Below are positions 16,327-25,979 of a DNA stretch of 64,000 bases, one piece after another; the first letter of the stretch is position 1, and each line of letters starts with the position of its first letter. A model generated the notes under the pieces. It had not been told where the DNA came from and did no database searches. It saw nothing but the letters and a program-made list of their open reading frames with translations. The stretch comes from Azovibrio restrictus (lineage in GTDB: Bacteria; Bacteroidota; Bacteroidia; Chitinophagales; Chitinophagaceae). A program made the position numbers and the translations under genes. Location: positions 3,431-67,430 of the forward strand of contig JANLJF010000019.1 of assembly GCA_029255605.1 (NCBI GenBank), given 5' to 3'.

Positions 16327-18996
16327 ATGTCTGAAATAAGGCCGTTTTTAAGACTGAGCGGGCTGGAGCCACTTGTGGTAAGGCCGGAAACCAACTTTGT
16401 AAACGTAGGCGAACGTACCAATGTTACAGGGTCGAAGAAGTTTGCTCGTCTGATAAGGGAGAATCAATATGAAGAAGCCCTGTCTGTAGCCAGGCAACAG
16501 GTGGAAAATGGTGCCCAGATACTGGACATCAATATGGATGATGCGCTGCTGGATGGTGAAAAGGCTATGACTACCTTTGTGAACCTGCTGCAGAGTGAGC
16601 CGGATATAGCACGTATCCCCATCATGCTCGATTCTTCTAAGTTTTCCATCATACTGGCAGGATTGAAATGCATACAAGGTAAATGCATTGTTAACTCTAT
16701 CTCCATGAAAGAGGGAGAAGAGAAGTTTATAGAACAAGCTATCATCTGCAAAAGCTTTGGTGCATCTGTCATTGTGATGGCATTTGATGAACAAGGCCAG
16801 GCAGATACCTTGCAGCGCCGCGTGGATATATGCGAGCGTGCGTATAAAATATTGACAGAGCAGGTTGGCTTCAAACCGCAGGATATTATTTTCGACCCCA
16901 ACATATTTGCAGTAGCAACAGGTATAGAAGAGCATAATAACTATGCAGTAGATTTTATTGAAGCTACCCGCATTATCAAACAAAAGATGCCGCTTACCAA
17001 AGTGAGTGGTGGTGTAAGTAACGTATCGTTTTCCTTCCGTGGTAATGATGTAGTGCGCGAGGCTATACATAGTGTGTTCCTATATCATGCTATTAAAGCA
17101 GGCATGGATATGGGTATTGTAAATGCAGGCCAGTTGGTAGTATATGACCAGATAGAACCACAATTGCGTGAACTGTGTGAGGATGTAGTGCTTAACAAAA
17201 GGCCGGATGCTACAGAGCGATTAGTAACATTTGCAGAAACCGTAAAGGCTAAAGATAAAGTAGAGAAGAAAGATGATGCATGGCGCAGCCTGAGTGTAGA
17301 ACAACGCCTTTCGCATGCACTGGTAAACGGTATTACCGACTATATAGATACAGATACGGAAGAAGCAAGATTGAAATACAGCAGGCCGCTGGAAGTGATA
17401 GAAGGCCCGCTGATGGATGGTATGAACGTAGTGGGCGACCTGTTTGGCAGCGGTAAAATGTTTTTACCACAAGTGGTGAAGAGTGCGCGCGTGATGAAGA
17501 AAAGTGTGGCATGGCTGACCCCCTATATTGAAGAAGAGAAAAAGAACAACCCCAATGCACAGCAGGGTAGTGCCGCCAAAATACTGATGGCTACCGTAAA
17601 GGGCGATGTGCATGATATAGGTAAGAATATAGTAGGTGTGGTGCTGGGTTGTAATGGTTATGATATTATAGACCTGGGTGTGATGGTGCCGGCAGATAAG
17701 ATACTGGACACAGCACAGAAAGAGAATGTAGACATCATAGGCCTTAGTGGTTTGATAACCCCATCGCTGGATGAGATGGTGCATGTGGCAAAAGAAATGA
17801 AGCGCAGGGGAATGAAGCAGCCATTGCTGATAGGTGGCGCCACGACATCGCGCACGCACACGGCTGTGAAAATAGCGCCGGAGTATGATAACGGGGTAGT
17901 GTATGTGCTGGATGCCAGTCGTAGTGTAACGGTAGCAGGTAGCCTGTTGAGTAATGAGCAAAAGGATGGTTTCCTGGGTGGTATACAGACAGAATATGTA
18001 AAGCTGCGCGCTGATTTTGCCAGTAAGCGCACGGTAAAAGAATATGTGCCGTTTGCAGAAGCGCAAAAGAACCCTGTGGCTATTGATTGGGATAGTTATG
18101 AACCACCTGTGCCGACCTTCACCGGTATCAAAGCCTTTGAGGATTACGATATTTCAGAAATACGCCAGTATATAGACTGGGGGCCATTCTTCATAGCATG
18201 GGAAATGCGCGGCAAATACCCCGACATACTGAAAGATGCAAATGTAGGTGCAGAAGCTACCAAGCTATTTAATGATGCAAATGCACTGCTGGACAAGATC
18301 ATTGCAGAAAAATGGCTGACAGCTAAAGGCGTGGTAGGCTTTTGGAATGCAAAGAAAACAGCACCCGATACCATAGTAGTTTCCCAAGACGGTAAAGAAC
18401 TACATACGCTTGAATCATTGCGCCAGCAACAGAAGAAAGCTGCAGGTCAGCCGCATTTCTCTTTGTCTGATTTTGTGAGCCCTGTAAAAGATGACTATGT
18501 AGGTGCATTTGCAGTGAGCATACACGGCATAGAGCCACACCTGCAACGCTTTGCAGAACAGCACGATGATTATAACAAGATAATGCTGCAGGCAATGACC
18601 GATAGGCTGGCAGAAGCATTTGCAGAAGTATTGCATAAGCGCACACGTAAGGAGTTTTGGGGCTATGTGAAGGATGAAGCATTGACGAATGAAGAACTGG
18701 TAAAAGAAACCTACCAGGGTATTCGCCCGGCGCCGGGTTACCCCGCTTGTCCCGACCATACGGAGAAGTATAAACTGTTCGACCTGCTGAAAGCTACAGA
18801 GCATGCAGGCATACAGCTGACGGAATCGCTGGCTATGTACCCGGCTGCATCGGTATGCGGTTGGTATTTCAGCCATCCGCAAAGCTCTTATTTCGGTATC
18901 AACAAGATACAGGAAGACCAGCTGGTAGACTATGCAAAGCGCAAGGGAATGGATATAGAAGAAATGAAAAAATGGTTGTCGCCAATTTTAGATTAA
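16327..18996 (+). CDS. metH: Methionine synthase, cobalamin-dependent, without homocysteine domain
   Basis: An 889-aa MetH C-terminal section. It begins at the methyltetrahydrofolate-binding domain ([11 protein letters not shown] at ~27-36), then the cobalamin cap (~330-400), the B12-binding Rossmann domain with H429 in GDVHDIGKN, and the SAM activation domain (~580-889, [15 protein letters not shown]). The zinc/homocysteine domain that opens E. coli MetH (~340 aa) is absent, and no such gene lies upstream; 15581-16069 points the other way and is unrelated. In Bacteroidota MetH is often split, so the partner is expected elsewhere. metH and the next gene are separated by 4 bases. Confidence 0.95.
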   Translation: MSEIRPFLRLSGLEPLVVRPETNFVNVGERTNVTGSKKFARLIRENQYEEALSVARQQVENGAQILDINMDDALLDGEKAMTTFVNLLQSEPDIARIPIMLDSSKFSIILAGLKCIQGKCIVNSISMKEGEEKFIEQAIICKSFGASVIVMAFDEQGQADTLQRRVDICERAYKILTEQVGFKPQDIIFDPNIFAVATGIEEHNNYAVDFIEATRIIKQKMPLTKVSGGVSNVSFSFRGNDVVREAIHSVFLYHAIKAGMDMGIVNAGQLVVYDQIEPQLRELCEDVVLNKRPDATERLVTFAETVKAKDKVEKKDDAWRSLSVEQRLSHALVNGITDYIDTDTEEARLKYSRPLEVIEGPLMDGMNVVGDLFGSGKMFLPQVVKSARVMKKSVAWLTPYIEEEKKNNPNAQQGSAAKILMATVKGDVHDIGKNIVGVVLGCNGYDIIDLGVMVPADKILDTAQKENVDIIGLSGLITPSLDEMVHVAKEMKRRGMKQPLLIGGATTSRTHTAVKIAPEYDNGVVYVLDASRSVTVAGSLLSNEQKDGFLGGIQTEYVKLRADFASKRTVKEYVPFAEAQKNPVAIDWDSYEPPVPTFTGIKAFEDYDISEIRQYIDWGPFFIAWEMRGKYPDILKDANVGAEATKLFNDANALLDKIIAEKWLTAKGVVGFWNAKKTAPDTIVVSQDGKELHTLESLRQQQKKAAGQPHFSLSDFVSPVKDDYVGAFAVSIHGIEPHLQRFAEQHDDYNKIMLQAMTDRLAEAFAEVLHKRTRKEFWGYVKDEALTNEELVKETYQGIRPAPGYPACPDHTEKYKLFDLLKATEHAGIQLTESLAMYPAASVCGWYFSHPQSSYFGINKIQEDQLVDYAKRKGMDIEEMKKWLSPILD

Positions 18997-19000
18997 TACT

Positions 19001-19669
19001 ATGAGTGAAATAAAAAAGATAGAAGCAGCAGACAGGCCGGGTACTAAATCGCCCGTTGTGCGGGCATTTGCCCATGTATTGTCATTTATATTTCACCCGG
19101 TATTTATGCCTACATTGCTTGTGTTGATACTGTACAGGCTTTCGCCTACCAGCTTTGCAGGTGTGCCGCAGGAAAACCTTGGCAAGTGGCTGGTGATCGT
19201 AGCCATTAATACCATCGCATTTCCATTGCTTACGGTAGCGCTGCTGAAGGGCCTGGGGTTTATACAGAGCATTTACATGCACGACCCTAAAGACCGCATC
19301 ATACCGCTGATAGGCACTATGATATTTTACTTCTGGGCCTATAATGTATTTAAGAACCTGGAAACCCCATTTGTACTACGCACGATGTTGCTGGGTACCT
19401 TCTGGGGTGTTATCCTGTTGTTCCTTATTAATATTTTCTTCAAGGTAAGCATGCATACCAGTGCAGCGGGTAATGTACTGGGGCTGATGATAGTACTGAT
19501 GATGATAAGCCCTGTGAATATGCTGCTGCCATTTTTTCTTTCTATAATAGCGGCGGGCATTATAGGTACAGCAAGACTGGCTTTGGGGGCACACAAGCCT
19601 TCAGAGATATGGCTGGGCTATGTGCTGGGCATATTGGTGCAGGTGGCGGCTTACATATATTTGAAGTAA
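19001..19669 (+). CDS. PAP2-like integral membrane protein, function unknown
   Basis: A 222-aa membrane protein with about six spans. The end resembles PAP2 phosphatases: KVSMHTSAAG sits where PSGH would be and ARLALGAHKPSEIWLGYVLG where the second histidine would be. The serine-glycine-histidine order is altered, so catalysis is uncertain. It starts 4 bases after metH and must be on the same transcript, but no link to methionine synthesis is evident. Relatives are common in Bacteroidota and are usually left as hypothetical. Confidence 0.7.
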   Translation: MSEIKKIEAADRPGTKSPVVRAFAHVLSFIFHPVFMPTLLVLILYRLSPTSFAGVPQENLGKWLVIVAINTIAFPLLTVALLKGLGFIQSIYMHDPKDRIIPLIGTMIFYFWAYNVFKNLETPFVLRTMLLGTFWGVILLFLINIFFKVSMHTSAAGNVLGLMIVLMMISPVNMLLPFFLSIIAAGIIGTARLALGAHKPSEIWLGYVLGILVQVAAYIYLK

Positions 19670-19697
19670 AAACAATAGCACGATGCAGGAATTGGCG

Positions 19698-19705
19698 TAA
19701 GTTTG
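19698..19705 (+). promoter_or_regulatory. -7 box fixing the start of the acyltransferase-like gene
   Basis: TAAGTTTG overlaps a possible TTG start (19703), so initiation must be downstream. ATG at 19721 leaves a leader of about ten bases. Confidence 0.5.
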
Positions 19706-19720
19706 AGCCAATCTTTACAC

Positions 19721-20890
19721 ATGATCCCTGCACAGTCAAAACGTATCGTTTCGATAGATATTCTTCGCGGTATAGTGATGGTCATAATGGCGCTGGACCA
19801 TACGCGCGATTATTTTACCAACTTTACACATAATCCTACCGACCTCGAGCATGCCAGCACGGCCATGTTCCTGACACGTTGGATAACGCACTTCTGCGCA
19901 CCGATATTCGTATTCCTTTCCGGTACCAGTGCATTTCTTTCCATGCAAAAAGGGAAGACCACCAGGCAGCAGGCAGGATTCTTATTATCTCGTGGTATAT
20001 GGCTCATCATACTGGAGTTTACTATTGTGCGGTTCGGGTGGGTATTCAATGTTGATTATACGCAGCTATTTGTACAAGTGATATGGGCTATCGGGTGGAG
20101 TATGATATTCCTTTCCGGCTTGATATTCCTGCCTCGCAAGCTGATATTGGTTATTGCGCTCAGCATCATTTTCCTGCATAATGCTTTTGATGGTGTACAT
20201 GCTGCAAATTTTGGCGACTACGGCCCCTGGTGGAATGTGTTTCATGAATTTGGCAACATACATCTGTTTGGTAACGTGAACATGTTTGTACTATACCCAT
20301 TGGTGCCATGGATAGCAGTAATGGCGGCAGGCTACTGTTTTGGGGGCATTATGCAGATGGAGGAAGGGCAAAGAGATAAATGGCTATACCGCATTGGCCT
20401 ATCGGCGATAGCATTATTTATTGTACTGCGGTTTACAAATATCTACGGCGATAGTGCTTTGTGGAGCAACCAGGGTAGCTGGCACCGTACGGTGTTATCG
20501 TTCATAAATGTTACTAAATATCCGCCGTCATTGCTATACCTGTTGATGACGATAGGACCGGCCATTGCGTTATTGCCACTGTTGGAAAAAATGCGCAATA
20601 AGGTAGGCAATTTCTTTACAGTGTATGGGCGTGTGCCGATGTTCTATTATATTTTGCACATCTACCTGATACACCTGCTATCTATGATGATAGGCGTGTG
20701 GGTATATGATGTACCATCGCATTACTTTACAGGCAATGGAGAGGCATTAGACACGAAGCCTAACTGGGGTTATTCATTAGTGGGTGTGTACCTGTACTGG
20801 ATGCTGATAATAGCATTGCTGTACCTGCCATGTCGTTGGTTTATGCAGGTGAAGATGACACATAAGAAATGGTGGCTCAGCTATCTATAA
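19721..20890 (+). CDS. DUF1624 / heparan-alpha-glucosaminide N-acetyltransferase-like membrane protein
   Basis: A 389-aa multispan protein. The opening KRIVSIDILRGIVMVIMALDHTRDYF is the family signature, and the H in ALDHTRD is the conserved acetyl-acceptor position in lysosomal HGSNAT. About ten hydrophobic spans follow. LFGNVNMFVLYPLVPWIAV and YGRVPMFYYILHIYLIHL are characteristic. In eukaryotes the family transfers acetyl from cytosolic acetyl-CoA to sugars across a membrane; in bacteria the substrate is unknown, and cell-envelope sugar modification is the usual guess. ATG 19721 is preferred because of the -7 box. It ends at a bidirectional terminator. Confidence 0.82.
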   Translation: MIPAQSKRIVSIDILRGIVMVIMALDHTRDYFTNFTHNPTDLEHASTAMFLTRWITHFCAPIFVFLSGTSAFLSMQKGKTTRQQAGFLLSRGIWLIILEFTIVRFGWVFNVDYTQLFVQVIWAIGWSMIFLSGLIFLPRKLILVIALSIIFLHNAFDGVHAANFGDYGPWWNVFHEFGNIHLFGNVNMFVLYPLVPWIAVMAAGYCFGGIMQMEEGQRDKWLYRIGLSAIALFIVLRFTNIYGDSALWSNQGSWHRTVLSFINVTKYPPSLLYLLMTIGPAIALLPLLEKMRNKVGNFFTVYGRVPMFYYILHIYLIHLLSMMIGVWVYDVPSHYFTGNGEALDTKPNWGYSLVGVYLYWMLIIALLYLPCRWFMQVKMTHKKWWLSYL

Positions 20891-20928
20891 AAAAAAATAA
20901 ACCCCGGTAGTTGCCGGGGTTTATTTTT
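20889..20928. terminator. Bidirectional terminator between the acyltransferase-like gene and tex
   Basis: The stem AAATAAACCCCGG / CCGGGGTTTATTT has A-runs on the left and T-runs on the right, so it works for both converging genes. Confidence 0.9.
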
Positions 20929-20933
20929 TAGAT

Positions 20934-23171
20934 TTATTTACCAAACTTCTTTTTCAGCAGGCTCAGGGCATCGTTCATATTCATGTTCGATGTGTCTTTT
21001 TCGCGGCTCTGCTCCTGGCGTTTGTGCTGCTGTGGCCGGTCGCGGCGTGCAGGGGCTTCCAGTGTTTGCTTGATGGATAGCGCGATGCGTTTACGGCCCA
21101 TATCTACTTCCAGCACTTTTACATTCACCTTATCATTCAGCTTCAGTGCTTCGCCAGGGTCGGTAATGTAGTTGTGCGATATTTCAGAAACGTGTACCAG
21201 CCCGTCTTGTTTCACACCTATATCTACAAAGGCGCCAAAGCGTGTAAGGTTGGTAACCACCCCCGGCACTACCATGCCAACCGTTACATCTTCTATACTG
21301 TAGATATTAGCAAACTCGAATACCTGCGCTTCGCTACGCGGGTCGAGGCCCGGTTTTTTCAGTTCGTTCAGTATGTCTTTTATGGTATGCTCACCAACAG
21401 TTTCGCTGATGTATTTCTTAGTGTCCAGTTGCTTCACGGCTTCTTCATTGCCTATCAGTTTAGCTATATCAAGGCCCAGGTCTGTAGCCATTTTAGCTAC
21501 TACGCTATAAGCTTCGGGGTGTACCGCGCTGGCATCCAGCGGGTCTTCTCCATTTTTGATGCGCAGGAAGCCGGCACATTGCTCGAAGGCCTTGCTACCC
21601 AGGCGTGGTACTTTCAGCAGTTGCTTACGCGATGTAAAGCCGCCGATCTCACTACGATATTGAACGATGTTTTCCGCTATAGAAGGGCCGATGCCACTCA
21701 CGTAGCTTAGCAGGTGTTTGCTGGCTGTATTCAGGTTTACACCCACCAGGTTCACGCAGCTTACTACGGTTTGGTCAAGGCGTTCTTTCAGGCGTACCTG
21801 GTTTACATCGTGCTGATATTGGCCTACGCCTATGCTCTTGGGGTCTATCTTCACAAGCTCTGCCAGCGGGTCCATCAGCCTGCGGCCAATGCTTACTGCA
21901 CCACGTACTGTTACATCTTGCTCTGGAAATTCCTGCCGTGCTGTTTCAGATGCTGAATAGATAGATGCACCATCTTCATTCACTAAGAAGATAGGCAAGC
22001 TAAGGTTTAGTTTCTTAATGAACTGTTCTGTTTCACGGCCTGCGGTGCCATCGCCTACAGCTATACATTCTGTTTTGTATTGCTGCACCAGTGAGCGTAT
22101 AGTATGCTCTGCAGACATCAGTTTGCCGGGCTCATGTATATATATCAGGTCTGTTTTTTGCAGCATGCCTTTATCATCCAGGCAAACTATTTTGCAACCT
22201 GTACGATAACCCGGGTCTATGGCCAGCAGGCGCTTGCCGCCCAATGGAGAACTTAACAATAACTGGCGCAGGTTTTCCGCAAACACATTGATGGCTTCTT
22301 CATCGGCCTTTGTTTTCAGTGCCATGCGGAATTCGCTTTCAAGGCTGGGTTGCAGCAGCCTGCGGTAAGCATCTTTGATAGCTTTCTTTACATGGGTGGT
22401 AGATTCGTTGCTGCCTTTCACAAACATCTTTTCTATCATTGCCAGTGCATCTTCTTCCACCGGTGCTATCACCATGCGCAGCACACCTTCCATAAAGCCA
22501 CGCATTACTGCCAGCATACGGTGTGATGGTATTTTGCTAACCGGCTCGCTAAAGTCGTAGTAGTCTTTATACTTCACACCTTCTGCTTCTTTATCGGCCA
22601 GCACCTTGCTTTGCACTGTAGCGCTGTCTTCAAATAGCTTACGCATCTTGGCACGTACCTGTGCATCTTCATTCACTGTTTCAGCAATGATATCGCGCGC
22701 GCCTTGCAGGGCATCTTCCGGTGTTTTTACTGTTTCTGTTACAAAAGCAGCAGCTTCTGCCAGCGGGTCTATATTCGTTTGCTCCCACAGCATATTGGCA
22801 AGCGGTTCCAGGCCGTTTTCGCGTGCTGTTTGTGCTTTGGTTTTGCGTTTAGGTTTGTATGGCAGGTATATATCTTCCAGCTCGGCAATGGTAGTAGCAC
22901 TGTTTAGTTTTGCCTGCAGCGCTTCCGTCATTTTATCCTGCTCGGTAATGGTCTTTTCTATGAACGCCTTACGCTCAGAAAACTCTTTCTGAAACTTGGC
23001 TTCATCCTGTATGTTTTGAATCTGAACCTCATCCAGCGCGCCTGTTTTATCTTTACGGTAGCGGGCTATGAAAGGAATGGTAGCACCTTCATTCAGCAGT
23101 GCCAATACAGCGTCCACATCTTGTCTCCTGAGGCTTAGTTTTGCAGCTACGCTGCCGGCATATTCTATCAT
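20934..23171 (-). CDS. tex: Tex family RNA-binding transcription accessory protein
   Basis: A 745-aa Tex protein. Domain order is an N-terminal helical/HTH region (VAAKLSLRRQDVDAVLALLNEGATIPFIARYRKD), a YqgF-like RNase H fold near residues 325-450 (LLAIDPGYRTGCKIVCLD), HhH pairs (~480-570, VNLNTASKHLLSYVSGIGPSIA), and a C-terminal S1 domain (~640-715, GMVVPGVVTNLTRFGAFVDIGVKQDGLVHVSEIS). A basic tail follows (RRDRPQQHKRQ). It binds RNA and affects transcription and rescue of stalled complexes. It is a single gene. Confidence 0.97.
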   Translation of the reverse strand: MIEYAGSVAAKLSLRRQDVDAVLALLNEGATIPFIARYRKDKTGALDEVQIQNIQDEAKFQKEFSERKAFIEKTITEQDKMTEALQAKLNSATTIAELEDIYLPYKPKRKTKAQTARENGLEPLANMLWEQTNIDPLAEAAAFVTETVKTPEDALQGARDIIAETVNEDAQVRAKMRKLFEDSATVQSKVLADKEAEGVKYKDYYDFSEPVSKIPSHRMLAVMRGFMEGVLRMVIAPVEEDALAMIEKMFVKGSNESTTHVKKAIKDAYRRLLQPSLESEFRMALKTKADEEAINVFAENLRQLLLSSPLGGKRLLAIDPGYRTGCKIVCLDDKGMLQKTDLIYIHEPGKLMSAEHTIRSLVQQYKTECIAVGDGTAGRETEQFIKKLNLSLPIFLVNEDGASIYSASETARQEFPEQDVTVRGAVSIGRRLMDPLAELVKIDPKSIGVGQYQHDVNQVRLKERLDQTVVSCVNLVGVNLNTASKHLLSYVSGIGPSIAENIVQYRSEIGGFTSRKQLLKVPRLGSKAFEQCAGFLRIKNGEDPLDASAVHPEAYSVVAKMATDLGLDIAKLIGNEEAVKQLDTKKYISETVGEHTIKDILNELKKPGLDPRSEAQVFEFANIYSIEDVTVGMVVPGVVTNLTRFGAFVDIGVKQDGLVHVSEISHNYITDPGEALKLNDKVNVKVLEVDMGRKRIALSIKQTLEAPARRDRPQQHKRQEQSREKDTSNMNMNDALSLLKKKFGK

Positions 23172-23247
23172 ATGTATATTCTTGCGGACTGCGAATGTAG
23201 GCGGCTGAAATGAAAATCTGAAACAAAATATTTACTAATATTTGTGT

Positions 23248-23766
23248 ATGGACATACTGGCTGAAATACTGGCAGAGCAATCGAAAAAACAGGCAGAAAA
23301 AATAGCTAAATGGATAGGGGCTGACGCTGAGCGCTTTGCACCGCTGATGCAACTTTTCCTTTATGGGGAGCTTAAACTGATACCACGCGTGGCAGTGGTT
23401 TTGGGTACTGTTACCGATACGCAGCGCGAACTCATTATGCCTTACTTGCCCGAAATGATATCAAGGGCTATGCAGCCCGGTATGCCTGATGGTATAAAAA
23501 GAACAGTGATACGCGAGTTGCAATTTGTAGATATACCGGAGCCGCTGCACGGTGATGTAATGAATATGTGTTTTGACCTGTTGATAAATCCGAATGAGGC
23601 AGTGGCCATTAGAGCCTTCTCAATGACTGTATTGTCAAACCTTGCCAAAATATATCCTGAGATAAAGCAGGAGATCATTGTAATATTAGAAGATGCGCTG
23701 GCGCAGGATAATACTCCCGGTTTTATTAACCGCGCGCTAAAAACTATGAGGGCTTTAACAAAATAA
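23248..23766 (+). CDS. HEAT/ARM-like helical repeat protein
   Basis: A 172-aa all-helical soluble protein with paired amphipathic helices of 30-40 residues (ILAEILAEQSKKQAEKIAKWIG, FAPLMQLFLY, IMPYLPEMISRAM, VIRELQFVDIPE, VAIRAFSMTVLSNLAKIYPEIKQEI). This suggests HEAT-type repeats and a protein-binding role. No catalytic motif is seen. ATG 23248 is used; an in-frame TTG six bases upstream is unlikely. It is divergent from tex, about 75 bases away. Confidence 0.65.
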   Translation: MDILAEILAEQSKKQAEKIAKWIGADAERFAPLMQLFLYGELKLIPRVAVVLGTVTDTQRELIMPYLPEMISRAMQPGMPDGIKRTVIRELQFVDIPEPLHGDVMNMCFDLLINPNEAVAIRAFSMTVLSNLAKIYPEIKQEIIVILEDALAQDNTPGFINRALKTMRALTK

Positions 23767-23829
23767 TAGGCTTTGTATGACAATAGGTTGCATGGGTGGT
23801 CGTTACTTTGAAATACTAAAAACCACTGT

Positions 23830-25221
23830 ATGCAAAAAACAATTTTACTACTTCCCCTGACATTACTAACCTTATCTGCAACGGCACAGCAAAAATCCAT
23901 GCCCGACTATAAGCGTGTAGTAAAGAAACACTGGAGCACCTCCACAAAAAACATCCTGCAGCGGCAAACAGCACACAACAAAACCACTGCCGCCAAGCAA
24001 CGACTAACGGCAAGGGCATTGTATGCCTTTGATGGTTCAGCCATGCAGTTGAACGATTCTGCCAACTATATATACTCGTCAGATCGTGGTTCTGTATTCA
24101 ACCTTACAGATATGTTTTATAACGAATACGAAGGTTCTACAGAAATGCAGTTCGACTCATCGGCACACTACAGGCTCAACGGTCCTGATTTTGGACTGAC
24201 GGATGGCAGCAAGATTACTTACAACAGCAGTAATGTGCGTCAATCGTATACCACCTTGAGCAGTACACCTCCGGGCAGCCCATTGAAAGAGATAGCTGAT
24301 AACAGGTATACCTATAATAGCAACGGAACGCTGAATACAACCTATTCTTTGCAATTGAACGGTTCTGTGTGGGATACAACAGGAAAGACTTTGTACTCAT
24401 ATAATGCGCAGAATAAAGTAGCAGAAGAGGTGGTATATAACAAAATAGGAGCAGGTTGGGAAGAAGCGTTTAAAACAACATATACATATGATGGCGCCGG
24501 CAATAATACCGAGGTAATGGGCTATGAGTGGTCAGGTTCAGGATGGGCAGTAAACTGGAAAGATTCCAACACTTACAATGCTAACAATAAGCTGTCGACC
24601 AACACGTATATGGAATATACGGGTGGCGTATGGGAAAGTGTGTACGCCGATAGTTTTGGCTATAGTAGCACAGACTATTATACCTACAATATGTCGAAAG
24701 AATGGAATACAGATAGCGTTAAATGGCTGTATTCAAGCCTTGAAGAAAGGCATGTAGGAGCTAACGGCCTTCCTGACAGTGTTTACTATAGCCAGTGGGA
24801 CGAGGATTCACAGGACTGGATGCGTATAATGATATCAGACTGGCATTACAACAGCAATGACCTGCCAACAAATGCCAATGGCATCATATCATTTATGGGT
24901 GCTGAATTGCCAGTATTTCAGTTTAATTACTATTACGAGTATTACTTTGGTGCAGGCGTAGATAAGCCTACGCGTACAACAGCAACTATCTATCCTAACC
25001 CTGCAACTGATAAGGTAACTATAGAGTGGAAAGACAAAACAGCTGACCGCACAACTTTGTATGTATTCAACAACATGGGACAAATGGTAGCGCAACAAAA
25101 TATAGGTGCTACTAATAAAGCAGAAATATCGCTGAGGGGCATGCAGCCGGGTGTTTACTGGCTGAAAGCTATAGCTGCAGATGGTACTAATGTATTGGCA
25201 CAGCAGGTGATAAAACAATAA
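23830..25221 (+). CDS. Secreted repeat protein with T9SS type A sorting domain
   Basis: A 463-aa exported protein. Signal peptide TILLLPLTLLTLSATAQ. Residues ~90-370 contain about eight irregular ~35-residue units built on YxYN(S/A)xN (YTYNSNGTLNT, YSYNAQNKVAE, YTYDGAGNNTE, NTYNANNKLST). These resemble the YD/RHS-like strands common in Bacteroidota surface proteins. T9SS domain from ~385 (ATIYPNPATDKVTIEW...PGVYWLKAI). It may form part of a surface or secreted polymer; no enzymatic motif is visible. It ends at a terminator shared with the convergent gene. Confidence 0.78.
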   Translation: MQKTILLLPLTLLTLSATAQQKSMPDYKRVVKKHWSTSTKNILQRQTAHNKTTAAKQRLTARALYAFDGSAMQLNDSANYIYSSDRGSVFNLTDMFYNEYEGSTEMQFDSSAHYRLNGPDFGLTDGSKITYNSSNVRQSYTTLSSTPPGSPLKEIADNRYTYNSNGTLNTTYSLQLNGSVWDTTGKTLYSYNAQNKVAEEVVYNKIGAGWEEAFKTTYTYDGAGNNTEVMGYEWSGSGWAVNWKDSNTYNANNKLSTNTYMEYTGGVWESVYADSFGYSSTDYYTYNMSKEWNTDSVKWLYSSLEERHVGANGLPDSVYYSQWDEDSQDWMRIMISDWHYNSNDLPTNANGIISFMGAELPVFQFNYYYEYYFGAGVDKPTRTTATIYPNPATDKVTIEWKDKTADRTTLYVFNNMGQMVAQQNIGATNKAEISLRGMQPGVYWLKAIAADGTNVLAQQVIKQ

Positions 25222-25239
25222 GCATTTTCTTCTACCAAT

Positions 25240-25275
25240 AAATAAAGGCTCCTTACCGGGAGCCTTTATTGTTTT
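25240..25275. terminator. Bidirectional terminator
   Basis: AATAAAGGCTCC and GGGAGCCTTTATT form a 12-bp stem with a T-run on the right and A-rich sequence on the left. It serves both the T9SS gene and the convergent gene at 25293. Confidence 0.88.
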
Positions 25276-25292
25276 ATATCAGTTGATAAAAC

Positions 25293-25811
25293 TTAAGCTT
25301 GTGTTGCAGTGTATATAATGTCTACCGAGTAAGTACCCGCAGGATATGTAAAGCCCGGCTTTGCCTGGTATTCTACTGAAAAGTTTTTATTCTCGCCTGC
25401 TGTAGCATTGGTAATTACATTTTTGCCACTGGTAGAAAGTGAAGTGTAATTAGTATGGCCACTGCTTATTTGTCCGTTGGTTTGATTGCTCGCAACTTTT
25501 ACTTTTAAAACAGACAGTGGCATTTTAGGGTCTTTTTCATTGCCTGCGTAGCCAAATCGCGACTTGCGGGATTTTACACGCACATTGAAGTTTTTATTAG
25601 AGCTTACCAGTATTTGCTGCTCCGGAGATGTTACGCCATTGGCATAATCGTTAACAGTAGTGAAAGGTAAGCTAATACTGTTGCTCTGCAGTTTTATTTC
25701 TATCACATTGCCGAGAGATACTGCCACCTGTTGTGTGGCGGTAGACTGGGTATTTTGTGCATGTGCAGCTATTGATACCAGCGAAAGAAGAATAAAGGTC
25801 ATTAGTTTCAT
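25293..25811 (-). CDS. Small exported protein resembling WxL/DUF4402-type surface domains
   Basis: A 172-aa protein with a signal peptide (LMTFILLSLVSIAAHAQ). The mature part is one beta-sandwich-like domain: VAVSLGNVIEIKLQSN, ILVSSNKNFNVRVKS, a central loop, then FSVEYQAKPGFTYPAGTYSVDIIYTATQA at the end. The NFNVRVKS and GTYSVDIIYTAT segments resemble the end strands of WxL/DUF4402-like domains. It has no T9SS tail. It lies beside the giant Ig-repeat gene, separated by that gene's terminator, so it has its own transcript. A structural or adhesion role is possible but not shown. Confidence 0.6.
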   Translation of the reverse strand: MKLMTFILLSLVSIAAHAQNTQSTATQQVAVSLGNVIEIKLQSNSISLPFTTVNDYANGVTSPEQQILVSSNKNFNVRVKSRKSRFGYAGNEKDPKMPLSVLKVKVASNQTNGQISSGHTNYTSLSTSGKNVITNATAGENKNFSVEYQAKPGFTYPAGTYSVDIIYTATQA

Positions 25812-25930
25812 GCGTATTCGTTTGTTGTTCGTGATGCAAATATGGGCTGAGATGCAGATAAAAGAAGAAATGCAAGGGGCCCTTAACCCGTCATTTGCAT
25901 TCGGTTAACAAGCGATTAACAGAGCATAAA

Positions 25931-25962
25931 TAAGAAATGCCCCGATATCGGGGCATTTCTTA
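25931..25962 (-). terminator. Terminator of the giant Ig-repeat gene
   Basis: AAGAAATGCCCC-GATATC-GGGGCATTTCTT is a long perfect stem 18 bases beyond the stop on the minus strand, followed by T-rich sequence. Confidence 0.85.
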
Positions 25963-25979
25963 TTGAGACATTACAGTTG

